Counted from the first letter of the stretch, positions 50,633-58,959 are shown. The stretch is DNA of 64,000 bases from Streptomyces cacaoi (GCF_006539165.1 NZ_BJMM01000004.1:124001-188000), one strand, 5' to 3'. Made by a program: numbers and translations. Notes: generated by a model not told the origin, from the letters alone.

Positions 50633-51904
50633 TCACCCCTGGGACTGCCGCGGCAGCCCCGGATCGGGCGAGGCCGCCAGATCGCAGTACTCGCGCACCG
50701 CGCTGGTACGCGCCACGACCCGGCCGCGGTGCACCACGATCCTGCTGTACGCCAGCGAGAGCGCCCCGGCCAGCTCCGCGCCGCGCACGGCCAGCAGCTC
50801 GGCGGGGAACCCCGCCTCCACCCGCACCTCCGGCAGCCCCATCGCGGCCCGCGCCCGGGAGCTGACCGCGTCGTAGGCCCGCTCCGGACGGGCCTCACCG
50901 TGCGAGGCCAGCAGAAAGGCCGCCTCCAGCGGATCGCCCCTGCCCACCGGGTTGGCCGCGTCCCGCAGCGCCCCGCTGCCCGCGGCCACGGCGACCCCGG
51001 CGGCGGCGAGCACCCGCACCGGCGCCACCCGCGAGGGCGACCCGGGCGACGGCCGCTCCAGCATTCCGCAGTTGCCCTGCGGCAGGCAGACGACGGTGAC
51101 CCCGGCGGCCGCGAGCCGGTCGGCGGTGCGCAGCGCCACCTGGTGCGGCAGCCGGGCCAGCCCCCCGCACGGCCCGAGCGCGACCCCCGGCCTGAGCCCC
51201 CCGGCGGCGGCCGCGAGCCGGGCCAGCCGGGCCGGGTCGTCCCCCTCGGTGTGCAGATCGACGGGGCAGCCGTGCTCGGCGGCGACCTCCAGCACGGCCT
51301 CCACGTAGCCACCGGGGTCGGGGTCGAGATCGGGGCAGCCGCCGACCGCGCCCGCGCCCATCTTGACGGCGTCCCGCAGCATGGCCAGGCCCTCGGCGCC
51401 CGCGGCCCCGGTCAGCAGCCGCGGTACCGCCACCGCCGTCAGCTCCACCAGCCCGCGCAGCGCCCTGCGCGCCTGGAGCACGGCCTCCAGCGAGCGCAGC
51501 CCCGCCACGTCCCCGATGTGCACATGGCTGCGCAGCGCCGTCGCACCGTGCCCGAGCTGGAGCAGCGCGGCCTCGGTGGCGCGGCGCTGCACCTCCTCGG
51601 GGCCCGGGGCCGCGGCTCCGGGCGCGGGCGGTTCGGCCGTCAGGGCCGTGTCGTAGTGCGCGTGGGGCTCGGCGGGCGCCGGGAGCAGCAGATAGCCGGC
51701 CAGATCGACGCGGGAGCCGCCGTCGTGCGCGGTCCGCAGGCTGCCCGCGGTGCCGACGGCCTCGATGCGGTCGCCGACGAGCCGGACGTCGACGGTGCGG
51801 CCGTCCGCGAGCCGGGCGCCGCAGAGCACCAGGGAACGCCCGGGCGCGGTGTCCGTGGTCTCCCGTACGTGGTTCCCCGGCTCCCGCGGCTCACTGTCGG
51901 TCAT
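50633..51904 (-). CDS. Amidohydrolase of the cytosine-deaminase type, apparently degenerate active site
   Basis: A 423-residue protein with the composite beta-sandwich plus TIM-barrel of cytosine deaminase-like amidohydrolases. The first metal pair is present (EPHAHYD) and a barrel His follows (PVDLHTEGDD), but positions where relatives have HCDE, SH/GHC and GxDDVxD read HTEG, GPC and GSGALRD. Thus the catalytic Glu, one metal His and the metal Asp appear to be replaced. The frame is intact and conserved-looking, so it may have a changed chemistry or a non-catalytic role rather than being a pseudogene. ATG at 51904. The following spacer 51905-52138 holds no gene. Confidence 0.7.
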   Translation of the reverse strand: MTDSEPREPGNHVRETTDTAPGRSLVLCGARLADGRTVDVRLVGDRIEAVGTAGSLRTAHDGGSRVDLAGYLLLPAPAEPHAHYDTALTAEPPAPGAAAPGPEEVQRRATEAALLQLGHGATALRSHVHIGDVAGLRSLEAVLQARRALRGLVELTAVAVPRLLTGAAGAEGLAMLRDAVKMGAGAVGGCPDLDPDPGGYVEAVLEVAAEHGCPVDLHTEGDDPARLARLAAAAGGLRPGVALGPCGGLARLPHQVALRTADRLAAAGVTVVCLPQGNCGMLERPSPGSPSRVAPVRVLAAAGVAVAAGSGALRDAANPVGRGDPLEAAFLLASHGEARPERAYDAVSSRARAAMGLPEVRVEAGFPAELLAVRGAELAGALSLAYSRIVVHRGRVVARTSAVREYCDLAASPDPGLPRQSQG

Positions 51905-52121
51905 CTCGCCCTCCCGCCCTCCCGTCGCCCGCTACCACCCATCATTGTGGGGTTTCGGCAGCGTCGGGGTTGTCGGGACGAGGGTAGGAGCGGGCGGTGA
52001 GGGGAAGGTGGAGGAGGCGAATAGTCGTACCGGCGTGGTGCCAGGGCCTGTTGGGGCAGCGGGGGGCCGGCGGGGGTGCGGACGGTACGGATACCGATTT
52101 CACGTTTGGCGGCCAGGCGTG

Positions 52122-52127
52122 TAATGT
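52122..52127 (+). promoter_or_regulatory. Possible -10 box for tRNA-Thr
   Basis: TAATGT lies 11 bp before the mature tRNA 5' end, the expected distance for a tRNA promoter. The -35 region is weak. Confidence 0.4.
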
Positions 52128-52138
52128 CTTCATCGCTC

Positions 52139-52211
52139 GCCCCAATAGCTCAGTCGGCAGAGCGTCTCCATGGTAAGGAGAAGGTCAACGGTTCGATTCC
52201 GTTTTGGGGCT
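52139..52211 (+). tRNA. tRNA-Thr (anticodon GGT)
   Basis: A 73-nt cloverleaf: acceptor GCCCCAA/TTGGGGC, D arm GCTC-AGTCGGCA-GAGC, anticodon arm TCTCC-ATGGTAA-GGAGA with GGT at 52172-52174, T arm ending ACGG-TTCGATT-CCGT. CCA is not encoded. First of a Thr-Met pair upstream of rpmG. Confidence 0.97.
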
Positions 52212-52260
52212 CTGATGTGAAGATGCCGTCCGTCCTCGGGCGGAAGGCTCGCCACATCGT

Positions 52261-52333
52261 GGCGGTGTAGCTCAGTCGGTAGAGCAAGCGGCTCATAATC
52301 GCTGTGTCACCGGTTCAAGTCCGGTCACCGCTA
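52261..52333 (+). tRNA. tRNA-Met (anticodon CAT, elongator type)
   Basis: A 73-nt cloverleaf: acceptor GGCGGTG/CACCGCT with a terminal G-T pair, anticodon arm AGCGG-CTCATAA-TCGCT with CAT at 52294-52296, T arm ACCGG-TTCAAGT-CCGGT. The paired first base and the lack of three G-C pairs in the anticodon stem argue against an initiator tRNA. Confidence 0.93.
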
Positions 52334-52352
52334 CTTCACCGACAGTAGCCGG

Positions 52353-52383
52353 TTGTGGGGTCGGTCCTCCGATCGGCTACTCT
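52353..52383 (+). promoter_or_regulatory. Promoter of rpmG
   Basis: TTGTGG (52353-52358) and TACTCT (52378-52383) are separated by 19 nt, upstream of the rpmG ribosome site (AAGGAG). The same -10 hexamer TACTCT recurs before murB and rplJ in this window. Confidence 0.5.
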
Positions 52384-52424
52384 TTCTGCGTTAAAACCCG
52401 TCCGTTCGTCAAGGAGCACTCAAC

Positions 52425-52589
52425 GTGGCTGCCACAGACGTCCGCCCGAAGATCACGCTGGCCTGCGTGGAGTGCAAGGAGCGGAACTACATCACCAAGA
52501 AGAACCGGCGCAACAACCCGGACCGCCTGGAGATGAAGAAGTTCTGCCCGCGCGACAACAGGCACACCCTGCACCGCGAGACGCGCTGA
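52425..52589 (+). CDS. rpmG: 50S ribosomal protein L33
   Basis: A 54-residue large-subunit protein: starts [17 protein letters not shown], then [23 protein letters not shown] at 52425 has AAGGAG upstream. L33 of the zinc (C+) form has two CxxC pairs; here the first (CVEC) is intact but the second reads CPRDNRH, with Asp where the fourth Cys is expected. Zinc binding may be weakened. It leads the MaoC pair, as rpmG2 leads hadAB in mycobacteria. Confidence 0.95.
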   Translation: MAATDVRPKITLACVECKERNYITKKNRRNNPDRLEMKKFCPRDNRHTLHRETR

Positions 52590-52604
52590 CTTCTTCCGAG
52601 CGCT

Positions 52605-52636
52605 GAGGCCGCCCCCGGAACGCCGGGGTCGGCCTC
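52605..52636 (+). terminator. Hairpin after rpmG
   Basis: GAGGCCGCCCCCGG (52605-52618) pairs with CCGGGGTCGGCCTC (52623-52636) with one mismatch and a 4-nt loop, 15 bp after the rpmG stop. Confidence 0.75.
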
Positions 52637-52705
52637 GTGCTGTTTCCGCTCCGGGGTCCCCGCGCGGTGCGGGGATCGCCCGCACCGATCCCAGGAGGCG
52701 CCGCG

Positions 52706-53158
52706 ATGGCCATCGACCAGTCCTTCGTCGGGCGGACGTATCCGCCCTCCCGGCCGTACGAGGTCGGCAGGGAGAAGATCCGCGAGTTCGCGCAGGCCAT
52801 CGGGGACACCAACCCGGCCTGCACCGACGTCGAGGCGGCCGCGGCGCTCGGCCACCCGGATGTGGTCGCTCCCCCCACCTTCGTCTTCGCGCTCTCCTTC
52901 GAGGAGGCGTCGCGCGTGGTGCAGGACCCGCAGCTGGGCCTGGACTACAGCCGGGTGGTCCACCGGGACCAGAAGTTCAGCTACACCCGTCCGGTCCGCG
53001 CCGGTGATGTGCTGTCCGTCACCTCGACCATCGAGTCGGTCAAGTCCCTCGCGGGCAACGAGATGGTGGCCGTCCGCGGCGAGGTCGAGGACGGTACGGG
53101 GGAGCACGTCGTGACCGTGCACACCACCCTGGTGGCGCGCGCGCTGGAAGAGGAGTGA
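52706..53158 (+). CDS. MaoC-type dehydratase, HadA-like (N-terminal half)
   Basis: A 150-residue hot-dog-fold protein of the MaoC dehydratase N family (FAS1-like). Landmarks are YEVGREKIREFAQAIGDTNPACTD, VVAPPTFVFAL and the overhang segment VHRDQKFSYTRPVRAGDVLSV. It lacks the catalytic Asp/His hydratase motif, which is on the partner gene. ATG at 52706 follows AGGAGG. Position and order match mycobacterial hadA, whose product pairs with HadB as (3R)-hydroxyacyl-ACP dehydratase; mycolates are absent here so the substrate must differ. Confidence 0.88.
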   Translation: MAIDQSFVGRTYPPSRPYEVGREKIREFAQAIGDTNPACTDVEAAAALGHPDVVAPPTFVFALSFEEASRVVQDPQLGLDYSRVVHRDQKFSYTRPVRAGDVLSVTSTIESVKSLAGNEMVAVRGEVEDGTGEHVVTVHTTLVARALEEE

Positions 53159-53163
53159 CGCAG

Positions 53164-53598
53164 ATGACAGCGAAGGTCGCCTACGCCGATGTCGAGGCCG
53201 GCACCGAACTGCCCGCCTGCTCCTTCCCCGTCGACCGTGCCCGGCTGGTGCGCTACGCCGGAGCCTCCGGGGACTTCAACCCGATCCACTGGAACGAGCG
53301 CTTCGCCAAGGAGGTCGGGCTCCCGGACGTCATCGCGCACGGGATGTTCACCATGGCCGAGGCCGGGCGCGTGATCACCGACTGGACCGGCGACCCGGGC
53401 GCGCTCGTCGAGTACGGCGTGCGCTTCACCAAGCCGGTCGTGGTGCCGGACGACGAGCAGGGCGCCGTCATCGAGGTCACCGGGAAGGTCGCCGCCAAGC
53501 TCGACGACGAGGAGCGCACCGTCCGCGTCGATCTCACGGCCACCAGCGCGGGCCAGAAGGTGCTGGGCCTCGCCCGCGCCGTCGTCCGGCTGGGCTGA
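53164..53598 (+). CDS. MaoC-like dehydratase, HadB-like (catalytic half)
   Basis: A 144-residue hot-dog protein carrying the hydratase motif YAGASGDFNPIHWNERFAKEVG with catalytic Asp and His, followed by PDVIAHGMFTMAEAGR. ATG at 53164 is chosen because GAGGAG (end of the previous gene) lies ~10 nt upstream; GTG at 53155 would be too close. It overlaps in function with the upstream gene, and the two probably form a heterodimer. Its synteny with hadB is strong. Confidence 0.9.
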   Translation: MTAKVAYADVEAGTELPACSFPVDRARLVRYAGASGDFNPIHWNERFAKEVGLPDVIAHGMFTMAEAGRVITDWTGDPGALVEYGVRFTKPVVVPDDEQGAVIEVTGKVAAKLDDEERTVRVDLTATSAGQKVLGLARAVVRLG

Positions 53599-53670
53599 GG
53601 CACCCGGCGGCGGTCCCGCGCGGCGGGCCCGTCCCGGTGGAGCGGTCCGGGGCCTGCCGGGCCGCTCTCG

Positions 53671-53683
53671 TACTCTTGAGCGC
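53671..53683 (+). promoter_or_regulatory. -10 box for leaderless murB
   Basis: TACTCT (53671-53676) ends 7 nt before the murB GTG and no ribosome site is present, so murB is probably leaderless. Confidence 0.55.
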
Positions 53684-54748
53684 GTGCAGGAACTTCACGT
53701 GGAAACCGGTGTCCCTCTCGCCCCCCTCACCACGCTCCGCCTCGGGGGGCCCGCCGCCCGGCTGGTGACGGCGACCACCGACGAGCAAGTGATCGCGGCG
53801 GTGCGCGAGGCCGACGACGCCGGGACGCCGCTGCTGATCGTCGCCGGCGGCAGCAATCTGGTCGTCGCCGACGAAGGCTTCGACGGCACCGTCCTGCGCA
53901 TCGCGACCTCGGGGCTCACCCTCGGCGGCACCCGGCTGGAGCTGGCGGCGGGCGAGAACTGGTCCCAGGCCGTGGCGCACGCCGTGGAGGCGGGGCTGGC
54001 CGGCATCGAGTGCCTGGCCGGGATCCCGGGCTCGGCCGGTGCCACGCCGGTGCAGAACGTCGGCGCCTACGGCCAGGAGGTCTCGCGCACCCTGACCGAG
54101 GTCGTCGCCTACGACCGGCGCACCCGCGAGATCGTCACCCTGCCGAACGAGGAGTGCGGTTTCGCCTACCGCGACAGCCGGTTCAAGCAGGACCCGGCGC
54201 GCCATGTCGTCCTGCGGGTCCGCTTCGCGCTGGAGGACGCGGGCGGGCTGTCGGCGCCGCTGCGGTACGCCGAGACCGCGCGGGTGCTGGGCGTCGAGCC
54301 GGGGGAGCGGGTCCCCGCCGCCACCGCGCGGGAGACGGTGCTCAAGCTGCGGGCCGGCAAGGGCATGGTGCTCGACCCGGAGGACCACGACACCTGGTCG
54401 GCCGGCTCCTTCTTCACCAACCCGGTGCTGGACGAGGCGCAGTTCGCGGCCTTCCTGGAGCGGGTGCACGAGCGGCTGGGCCCCGACACCGTGCCCCCCG
54501 CCTTCCCCGACGGCGAGGGCCGCACCAAGACCTCGGCGGCCTGGCTCATCGACCGCGCCGGCTTCACCAAGGGCTACGGCAGCGGCCCGGCCCGCATCTC
54601 CACCAAGCACACCCTGGCGCTCACCAACCGCGGTGCGGCCACCACGGCCGATCTGCTGGCCCTCGCCCGCGAGGTCCGCGACGGAGTGCGGGCGGCCTTC
54701 GGCATCACGCTCACCAACGAGCCGGTGACGGTCGGCTGCGCGCTGTAG
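53684..54748 (+). CDS. murB: UDP-N-acetylmuramate dehydrogenase (MurB)
   Basis: A 354-residue flavoenzyme that reduces UDP-N-acetylenolpyruvoylglucosamine to UDP-MurNAc in peptidoglycan synthesis. FAD-binding elements: TTLRLGGPAARLV, VAGGSNLVVADEGFDG, IPGSAGATPVQNVGAYGQEV; catalytic Arg in YRDSRFK, Ser in WSAGSFFTNP, and the C-terminal Glu in LTNEPVTVG. The loop between (YRDSRFK...RFALED) is of the longer type. The start is at GTG 53684 with an adjacent -10 box. Lies alone between the MaoC pair and the oxidoreductase. Confidence 0.96.
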   Translation: MQELHVETGVPLAPLTTLRLGGPAARLVTATTDEQVIAAVREADDAGTPLLIVAGGSNLVVADEGFDGTVLRIATSGLTLGGTRLELAAGENWSQAVAHAVEAGLAGIECLAGIPGSAGATPVQNVGAYGQEVSRTLTEVVAYDRRTREIVTLPNEECGFAYRDSRFKQDPARHVVLRVRFALEDAGGLSAPLRYAETARVLGVEPGERVPAATARETVLKLRAGKGMVLDPEDHDTWSAGSFFTNPVLDEAQFAAFLERVHERLGPDTVPPAFPDGEGRTKTSAAWLIDRAGFTKGYGSGPARISTKHTLALTNRGAATTADLLALAREVRDGVRAAFGITLTNEPVTVGCAL

Positions 54749-54866
54749 CCGTACGCGCGCCCGCCTTCGTGGAAGGGGGCGGGACGGGCCTGCCCCGGCG
54801 CGCGCCCGGTGCCTGAGCGCCGCCCTGCGCCGGCTCACGCTCCGGCGAACCCGGCCGTGCGCGGGC

Positions 54867-55502
54867 TCAGTTGGCAACGCCGTAGATCTTCCGCGCGGTG
54901 GAGCCGTCCTGTGCCATGGCCAGCACGGCGCCCGCCAGGTCGGCCCGGGTGATCCGGTGCCGGTGCGGTACGGCCGTTCCCTCGCGCAGCTGCCAGGAGC
55001 CGGTGCCGGGCTCGTCCGTCAGCTGGGGCGGGCGCACGATCGTCCACCCCAGCCGGCTGCCGCGGATCTCGTTCTCCATCACGGCGAGGTCCGCGTAGAC
55101 GTTCTTGAAGGCCCGGCGCACCATCGGCAGCATCGTCGCCCGGAACAGTGCGCTCTCGTCCTGCGGCTGGTCGCCCACGGGCGCGGCGCTCACGGCGACG
55201 AACCGTTCCACGCCTTCCGCCTCCAGGGCGCGCAGGATGGCGCGCGTTCCCGTCGAGGCGATGCCGGCGCCCTTGTTCGTGGGCGAACCCAGCCCGGAGA
55301 CCGCGGCGTCCGCGCCGGCGACGAGCGGCCGCAGCTGTGCGGCATCGGTGACGTCCGCCGTGGCCACCTCCAGCTGTGCGTGACGGATCGGCAGCCGGCC
55401 GGGATCGCGTACGACGGCGGTCACTTCGTGGCCGGCCGCCACCGCCTGCTCCACCAGTTGCCGGCCGGTCCCGCCGGTCGCGCCGAAGACCGTGATCCGC
55501 AT
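54867..55502 (-). CDS. NAD(P)H-binding SDR-like oxidoreductase
   Basis: A 211-residue Rossmann protein with ITVFGATGGTGRQLVEQAVAAGHEVTAVVRDPGRL at the N terminus, ADAAVSGLGSP, VERFVAVSAAP and WTIVRPPQLTDEPG. This is the biliverdin reductase B/flavin reductase-like group; no YxxxK pair. ATG at 55502. It is divergent from a TetR gene with a clear operator between them, so it is probably inducible. A paralogue-like protein lies at 49903-50574. Confidence 0.88.
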   Translation of the reverse strand: MRITVFGATGGTGRQLVEQAVAAGHEVTAVVRDPGRLPIRHAQLEVATADVTDAAQLRPLVAGADAAVSGLGSPTNKGAGIASTGTRAILRALEAEGVERFVAVSAAPVGDQPQDESALFRATMLPMVRRAFKNVYADLAVMENEIRGSRLGWTIVRPPQLTDEPGTGSWQLREGTAVPHRHRITRADLAGAVLAMAQDGSTARKIYGVAN

Positions 55503-55532
55503 GACGGTTCGCCTCTCGCTGGGCAGTAGGTG

Positions 55533-55550
55533 GGTGAGTGTTCACTCACC
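55533..55550. promoter_or_regulatory. TetR operator palindrome
   Basis: GGTGAGTG-TT-CACTCACC is an 18-bp element with perfect 8-bp arms, 30 bp from the oxidoreductase start and 15 bp from the TetR start. TGAGTG/CACTCA arms are typical of TetR/AcrR operators. Confidence 0.85.
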
Positions 55551-55564
55551 TTTAGGGTGTGCGG

Positions 55565-56194
55565 ATGCCCTCCGAGAAGTCAACGCGGCCGGCGCGGGTG
55601 CGGATCATCGACGCCGCCGAGCATCTGCTGCGCACCGTCGGCCTCGCGCGCACCACCACCAAGGAGATCGCCCGCGAGGCAGGCTGCTCGGAGGCCGCGC
55701 TGTACAAGCACTTCACCGGCAAGGAGGAGCTGTTCGTCCACGTCCTGCGCGAGCGGCTGCCCCGGCTGAACCCGCTCCTGGACGAACTGCGGGCCGACCC
55801 CGGCGGGTCCGGGCACGGCCTGGAGCGCAACCTGCTGGACGTCGCCGAGCACGCCGCCCTCTTCTACGAGCAGAGCGTGCCGATCGCCGCCTCCCTGTTC
55901 GCCGAACCGGCGCTCAAACAGCGCCACTTCGAGGGCGTGCGCGAGCTGGGCGAGGGCCCCCGCGCACCGCTGCTCGCGCTGGCCGGCTATCTGCGCGCCG
56001 AGCAGGAGCGCGGCGCGATCCGGCCGGACGCCGACCCGGACGCCGCCGCCGCCCTGCTCCTGGGGGCGTGCGCCCACCGCGCGTTCCTCTACGACGTCGC
56101 CGGCGGCGAGCGACCGCCCGCGTCCGCCCGGGAGTTCGCGCGCGACGTGGTCCGCACCCTTCTGGACGGCCTGGCGCCCGAGCCGCGGGATTGA
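55565..56194 (+). CDS. TetR family transcriptional regulator
   Basis: A 209-residue repressor: RVRIIDAAEHLLRTVGLARTTTKEIAREAGCSEAALYKHFTGKEELFVHVL is a complete TetR helix-turn-helix; the helical C-terminal domain spans the rest. ATG at 55565 is favoured because TAGGGT (55553-55558) ends 6 nt upstream, giving a leaderless mRNA; GTG at 55559 is the alternative. It likely represses itself and the divergent oxidoreductase at the palindrome 55533-55550. Confidence 0.92.
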   Translation: MPSEKSTRPARVRIIDAAEHLLRTVGLARTTTKEIAREAGCSEAALYKHFTGKEELFVHVLRERLPRLNPLLDELRADPGGSGHGLERNLLDVAEHAALFYEQSVPIAASLFAEPALKQRHFEGVRELGEGPRAPLLALAGYLRAEQERGAIRPDADPDAAAALLLGACAHRAFLYDVAGGERPPASAREFARDVVRTLLDGLAPEPRD

Positions 56195-56245
56195 GCGCGC
56201 CGGCGCCGGAACCCGCCGTGCGGTGGAGCGGAGCCACGGTGCTCC

Positions 56246-57322
56246 TCAGCCCGCCCGGCCCAGCGGCGGACCGTCCGCTTCCGGCAGGCCGGGCTCGGCG
56301 GCCAGCCAGGCGTCGATGTCCGCCAGCGTCCGCTTCCGGACGTCCTCGGGCATGACCGAGGCGCGCACCGACTGCCGGGCCAGCTCGGCCAGTTCGGCGT
56401 CGTCGAAGCCGTGTGCGCGCCGGGCCAGCTCGTACTGCGCCGCCAGCCGCGCGCCGAACAGCAGCGGATCGTCGGCCCCGAGCGCCATCGGGACCCCGGC
56501 CTCCCACAGCGTGCGCAGCGGCACGTCCTCGTGCTTGTCGTAGACGCCCAGCGCGACGTTCGAGGCCGGGCACACCTCGCAGGTCACCTGCCGCTCGGCG
56601 AGCCGGGCGAGCAGCCAGGGGTCCTCCGCTGCACGGACGCCGTGCCCGACGCGGCCGGCCCGCAGATCGTCCAGACAGTCCCGGACGCTGCTCGGCCCGG
56701 ACAGCTCGCCCCCGTGCGGCGCCGCCAGGAGCCCGCCCTCCCGGGCGATGGCGAAGGCCCGGTCGAAGTCCCGTGCGAATCCACGGCGTTCGTCGTTGGA
56801 CAGCCCGAAGCCGACGATGCCGCGGTCCCGGTACCGCACCGCGAGCCGTGCGAGAGTACGGGCGTCCAGCGGGTGTTTCATCCGGTTCGCCGCGACGAGC
56901 ACCCGGATCCCGAGCCCGGTGTCCCGCGAGGCCCGCTCCACGGCGTCCAGGATGATCTCCAGCGCCGGGGTCAGCCCGCCCAGACGCGGCGCGTACGAGG
57001 TCGGATCGACCTGGATCTCCAACCAGCGGGACCCGTCCCGCACATCCTCCTCGGCGGCCTCCCGGACGAGCCGCTGGATGTCCTCGGGGGCGCGCAGACA
57101 CGAACGCGCGATGTCGTACAACCGCTGGAAGCGGAACCAGCCGCGCTCGTCCGTGGCGCGCAGCTTGGGCGGCTCGCCCCCGCTCAGCGCGTCCGGCAGG
57201 TGCACGCCGTACTTGTCGGCCAGTTCGAGCAGGGTGCCCGGTCGCATCGACCCGGTGAAGTGCAGATGCAGATGGGCTTTGGGCAGTGTGCGCAGATCCC
57301 GCTCTCCTGAAGAGTGCAACAT
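56246..57322 (-). CDS. add: Adenosine deaminase
   Basis: A 358-residue metal-dependent deaminase of purine salvage. Active-site residues are complete: HLHLHFTG (two zinc His), APHGGEL (His and catalytic Glu), GHGVRA, CPASNVAL and GADDPLLFG (zinc Asp and catalytic Asp). ATG at 57322 is favoured by CAGGA about 8 nt upstream; ATG 57340 is possible. It lies downstream of the aminotransferase on the same strand with a strong terminator between, so it has its own promoter. Confidence 0.94.
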   Translation of the reverse strand: MLHSSGERDLRTLPKAHLHLHFTGSMRPGTLLELADKYGVHLPDALSGGEPPKLRATDERGWFRFQRLYDIARSCLRAPEDIQRLVREAAEEDVRDGSRWLEIQVDPTSYAPRLGGLTPALEIILDAVERASRDTGLGIRVLVAANRMKHPLDARTLARLAVRYRDRGIVGFGLSNDERRGFARDFDRAFAIAREGGLLAAPHGGELSGPSSVRDCLDDLRAGRVGHGVRAAEDPWLLARLAERQVTCEVCPASNVALGVYDKHEDVPLRTLWEAGVPMALGADDPLLFGARLAAQYELARRAHGFDDAELAELARQSVRASVMPEDVRKRTLADIDAWLAAEPGLPEADGPPLGRAG

Positions 57323-57386
57323 CCCAAGATCCTGCCGCATACTCCGCCGCTGGAACAGCCGGTTCCCCGAGGGCGCCCCACGAACA

Positions 57387-57425
57387 CACGGCCGGGGCCC
57401 GGCGAACTCCCGGGCCCCGGCCGTG
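57387..57425 (-). terminator. Terminator of the aspartate aminotransferase gene
   Basis: CACGGCCGGGGCCCGG (57387-57402) pairs perfectly over 16 bp with CCGGGCCCCGGCCGTG (57410-57425); 7-nt loop; 43 bp beyond the aspC stop on the minus strand. Confidence 0.85.
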
Positions 57426-57467
57426 CGTTCGGGCGCGCTGTGCGCTCCGCTTCCGTGTGCGAACGCC

Positions 57468-58706
57468 TCAGTCCCGCGCCTCCGCGAGCAGCTTCTGGAT
57501 CCGCGAGACACCCTCGGTCAGATCCTCGTCACCCAGTGCGTACGACAGCCGCAGATACCCCGGCGTACCGAACGCCTCACCCGGCACCACGGCCACCTCG
57601 GCCTCCTCCAGGATCAGCGCCGCCAGCTCCACGCTGGTGGCCGGCCGGCGGCCCCGGATCTCCTTGCCGAGCAGCGCCTTGACCGACGGGTACGCGTAGA
57701 ACGCGCCCTCGGGCTCCGGGCAGACGACGCCGTCGATCTCGTTCAGCATCCGCACGATCGTGCGCCGCCGCCGGTCGAAGGCCTCCCGCATCCGCTCCAC
57801 GGCGTCCAGCTCACCCGAGACGGCGGCCAGCGCGGCGACCTGCGAGATGTTGCTGACGTTGGACGTCGCGTGCGACTGGAGGTTGGTCGCCGCCTTGACG
57901 ACGTCCTCCGGGCCGATGACCCAGCCCACCCGCCAGCCGGTCATCGCGTACGTCTTCGCGACACCGTTGACGATCACGCACTTGTCCCGCAGCTCCGGCA
58001 CGACGACCGGCATCGAGCTGAACTCGGCGTCGCCGTACACCAGATGCTCGTAGATCTCGTCCGTCAGCACCCACAGCCCGTGCTCGACGGCCCAGCGCCC
58101 GATCGCCTCGACCTGCTCGCGCGGGTAGACCGCACCGGTCGGGTTCGACGGCGAGACGAACAGCAGCACCTTCGTCCGCTCGGTGCGCGCGGCCTCCAAC
58201 TGCTCGACGGAGACCCGGTACCCGGTCGTCTCGTCCGCGACGACCTCCACCGGCACCCCGCCCGCCAGCCGGATCGACTCCGGGTAGGTGGTCCAGTACG
58301 GAGTGGGGACGATGACCTCGTCGCCCGGGTCGAGCAGCGTGGCGAACGCCTCGTAGATCGCCTGCTTCCCGCCGTTGGTGACCAGCACCTGGGTGGGCTC
58401 GACCGAGTACCCGGAGTCGCGCTGCGTCTTCGCGGCGATGGCGGACTTCAGTTCGGGCAGTCCACCCGCGGGGGAGTACCGGTGGTTCTTCGGATCGCGG
58501 GCGGCGGCGACGGCGGCCTCGACGATGTAGTCCGGCGTGGGGAAGTCGGGTTCACCGGCGCCGAACCCGATCACGGGGCGCCCGGCGGCCTTCAGGGCCT
58601 TCGCCTTGGCGTCCACGGCCAGCGTCGCGGACTCGGAGATCGCGCTGATACGGGCGGAGAGCCGCCGCTCGGAAGGGGGCTGTGCAGAGGGAGTCGCTGC
58701 GGTCAT
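57468..58706 (-). CDS. aspC: Aspartate aminotransferase (class I, Ib type)
   Basis: A 412-residue pyridoxal-phosphate enzyme converting aspartate and 2-oxoglutarate to oxaloacetate and glutamate. Landmarks: [55 protein letters not shown] and [16 protein letters not shown], where Lys forms the Schiff base; [12 protein letters not shown] contains the substrate-carboxylate Arg. ATG at 58706 gives the usual N terminus ([26 protein letters not shown]). It is divergent from tRNA-Trp. Confidence 0.95.
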   Translation of the reverse strand: MTAATPSAQPPSERRLSARISAISESATLAVDAKAKALKAAGRPVIGFGAGEPDFPTPDYIVEAAVAAARDPKNHRYSPAGGLPELKSAIAAKTQRDSGYSVEPTQVLVTNGGKQAIYEAFATLLDPGDEVIVPTPYWTTYPESIRLAGGVPVEVVADETTGYRVSVEQLEAARTERTKVLLFVSPSNPTGAVYPREQVEAIGRWAVEHGLWVLTDEIYEHLVYGDAEFSSMPVVVPELRDKCVIVNGVAKTYAMTGWRVGWVIGPEDVVKAATNLQSHATSNVSNISQVAALAAVSGELDAVERMREAFDRRRRTIVRMLNEIDGVVCPEPEGAFYAYPSVKALLGKEIRGRRPATSVELAALILEEAEVAVVPGEAFGTPGYLRLSYALGDEDLTEGVSRIQKLLAEARD

Positions 58707-58867
58707 ACCGGCATGTTCCCAGACGTGCGAGGCCCCGGACACGGAGGTTTGTCACAGTGGCCGCAGCTCCCTGTTCGACGCCCGGCCGCTGAGCACGTAC
58801 ACTCACACGTCGTTGGCCTTCAGTCCGGACACCGAAGAGCGCACTCCATGCGGTCGGTCGGATGCGG

Positions 58868-58873
58868 TAAGTT
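58868..58873 (+). promoter_or_regulatory. Possible -10 box for tRNA-Trp
   Basis: TAAGTT ends 13 bp before the mature tRNA 5' end. The -35 is not clear. Confidence 0.35.
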
Positions 58874-58886
58874 GAAGGAACCACAA

Positions 58887-58959
58887 AGGGTCGTAGCTCA
58901 ATTGGTAGAGCACTGGTCTCCAAAACCAGCGGTTGGGGGTTCGAGTCCCTCCGGCCCTG
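58887..58959 (+). tRNA. tRNA-Trp (anticodon CCA)
   Basis: A 73-nt cloverleaf: acceptor AGGGTCG/CGGCCCT, D arm GCTC-AATTGGTA-GAGC, anticodon arm CTGGT-CTCCAAA-ACCAG with CCA at 58920-58922, T arm GGGGG-TTCGAGT-CCCTC-type. CCA end not encoded. Directly upstream of secE, as trpT is in mycobacteria. Confidence 0.97.

Noticed and set aside
50633..51904. Calling the amidohydrolase a pseudogene
   Set aside because: The frame is intact over 423 codons with normal codon bias; changed residues alone do not show it is broken.
51910..51935. A third copy of the repeat flanking the Uma2 gene
   Set aside because: Only about 17 C-rich bases are shared; this is expected by chance in such composition.
52139..52333. 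tRNA genes as integration sites of a mobile element
   Set aside because: No integrase, no duplicated tRNA 3' end and no island composition nearby.
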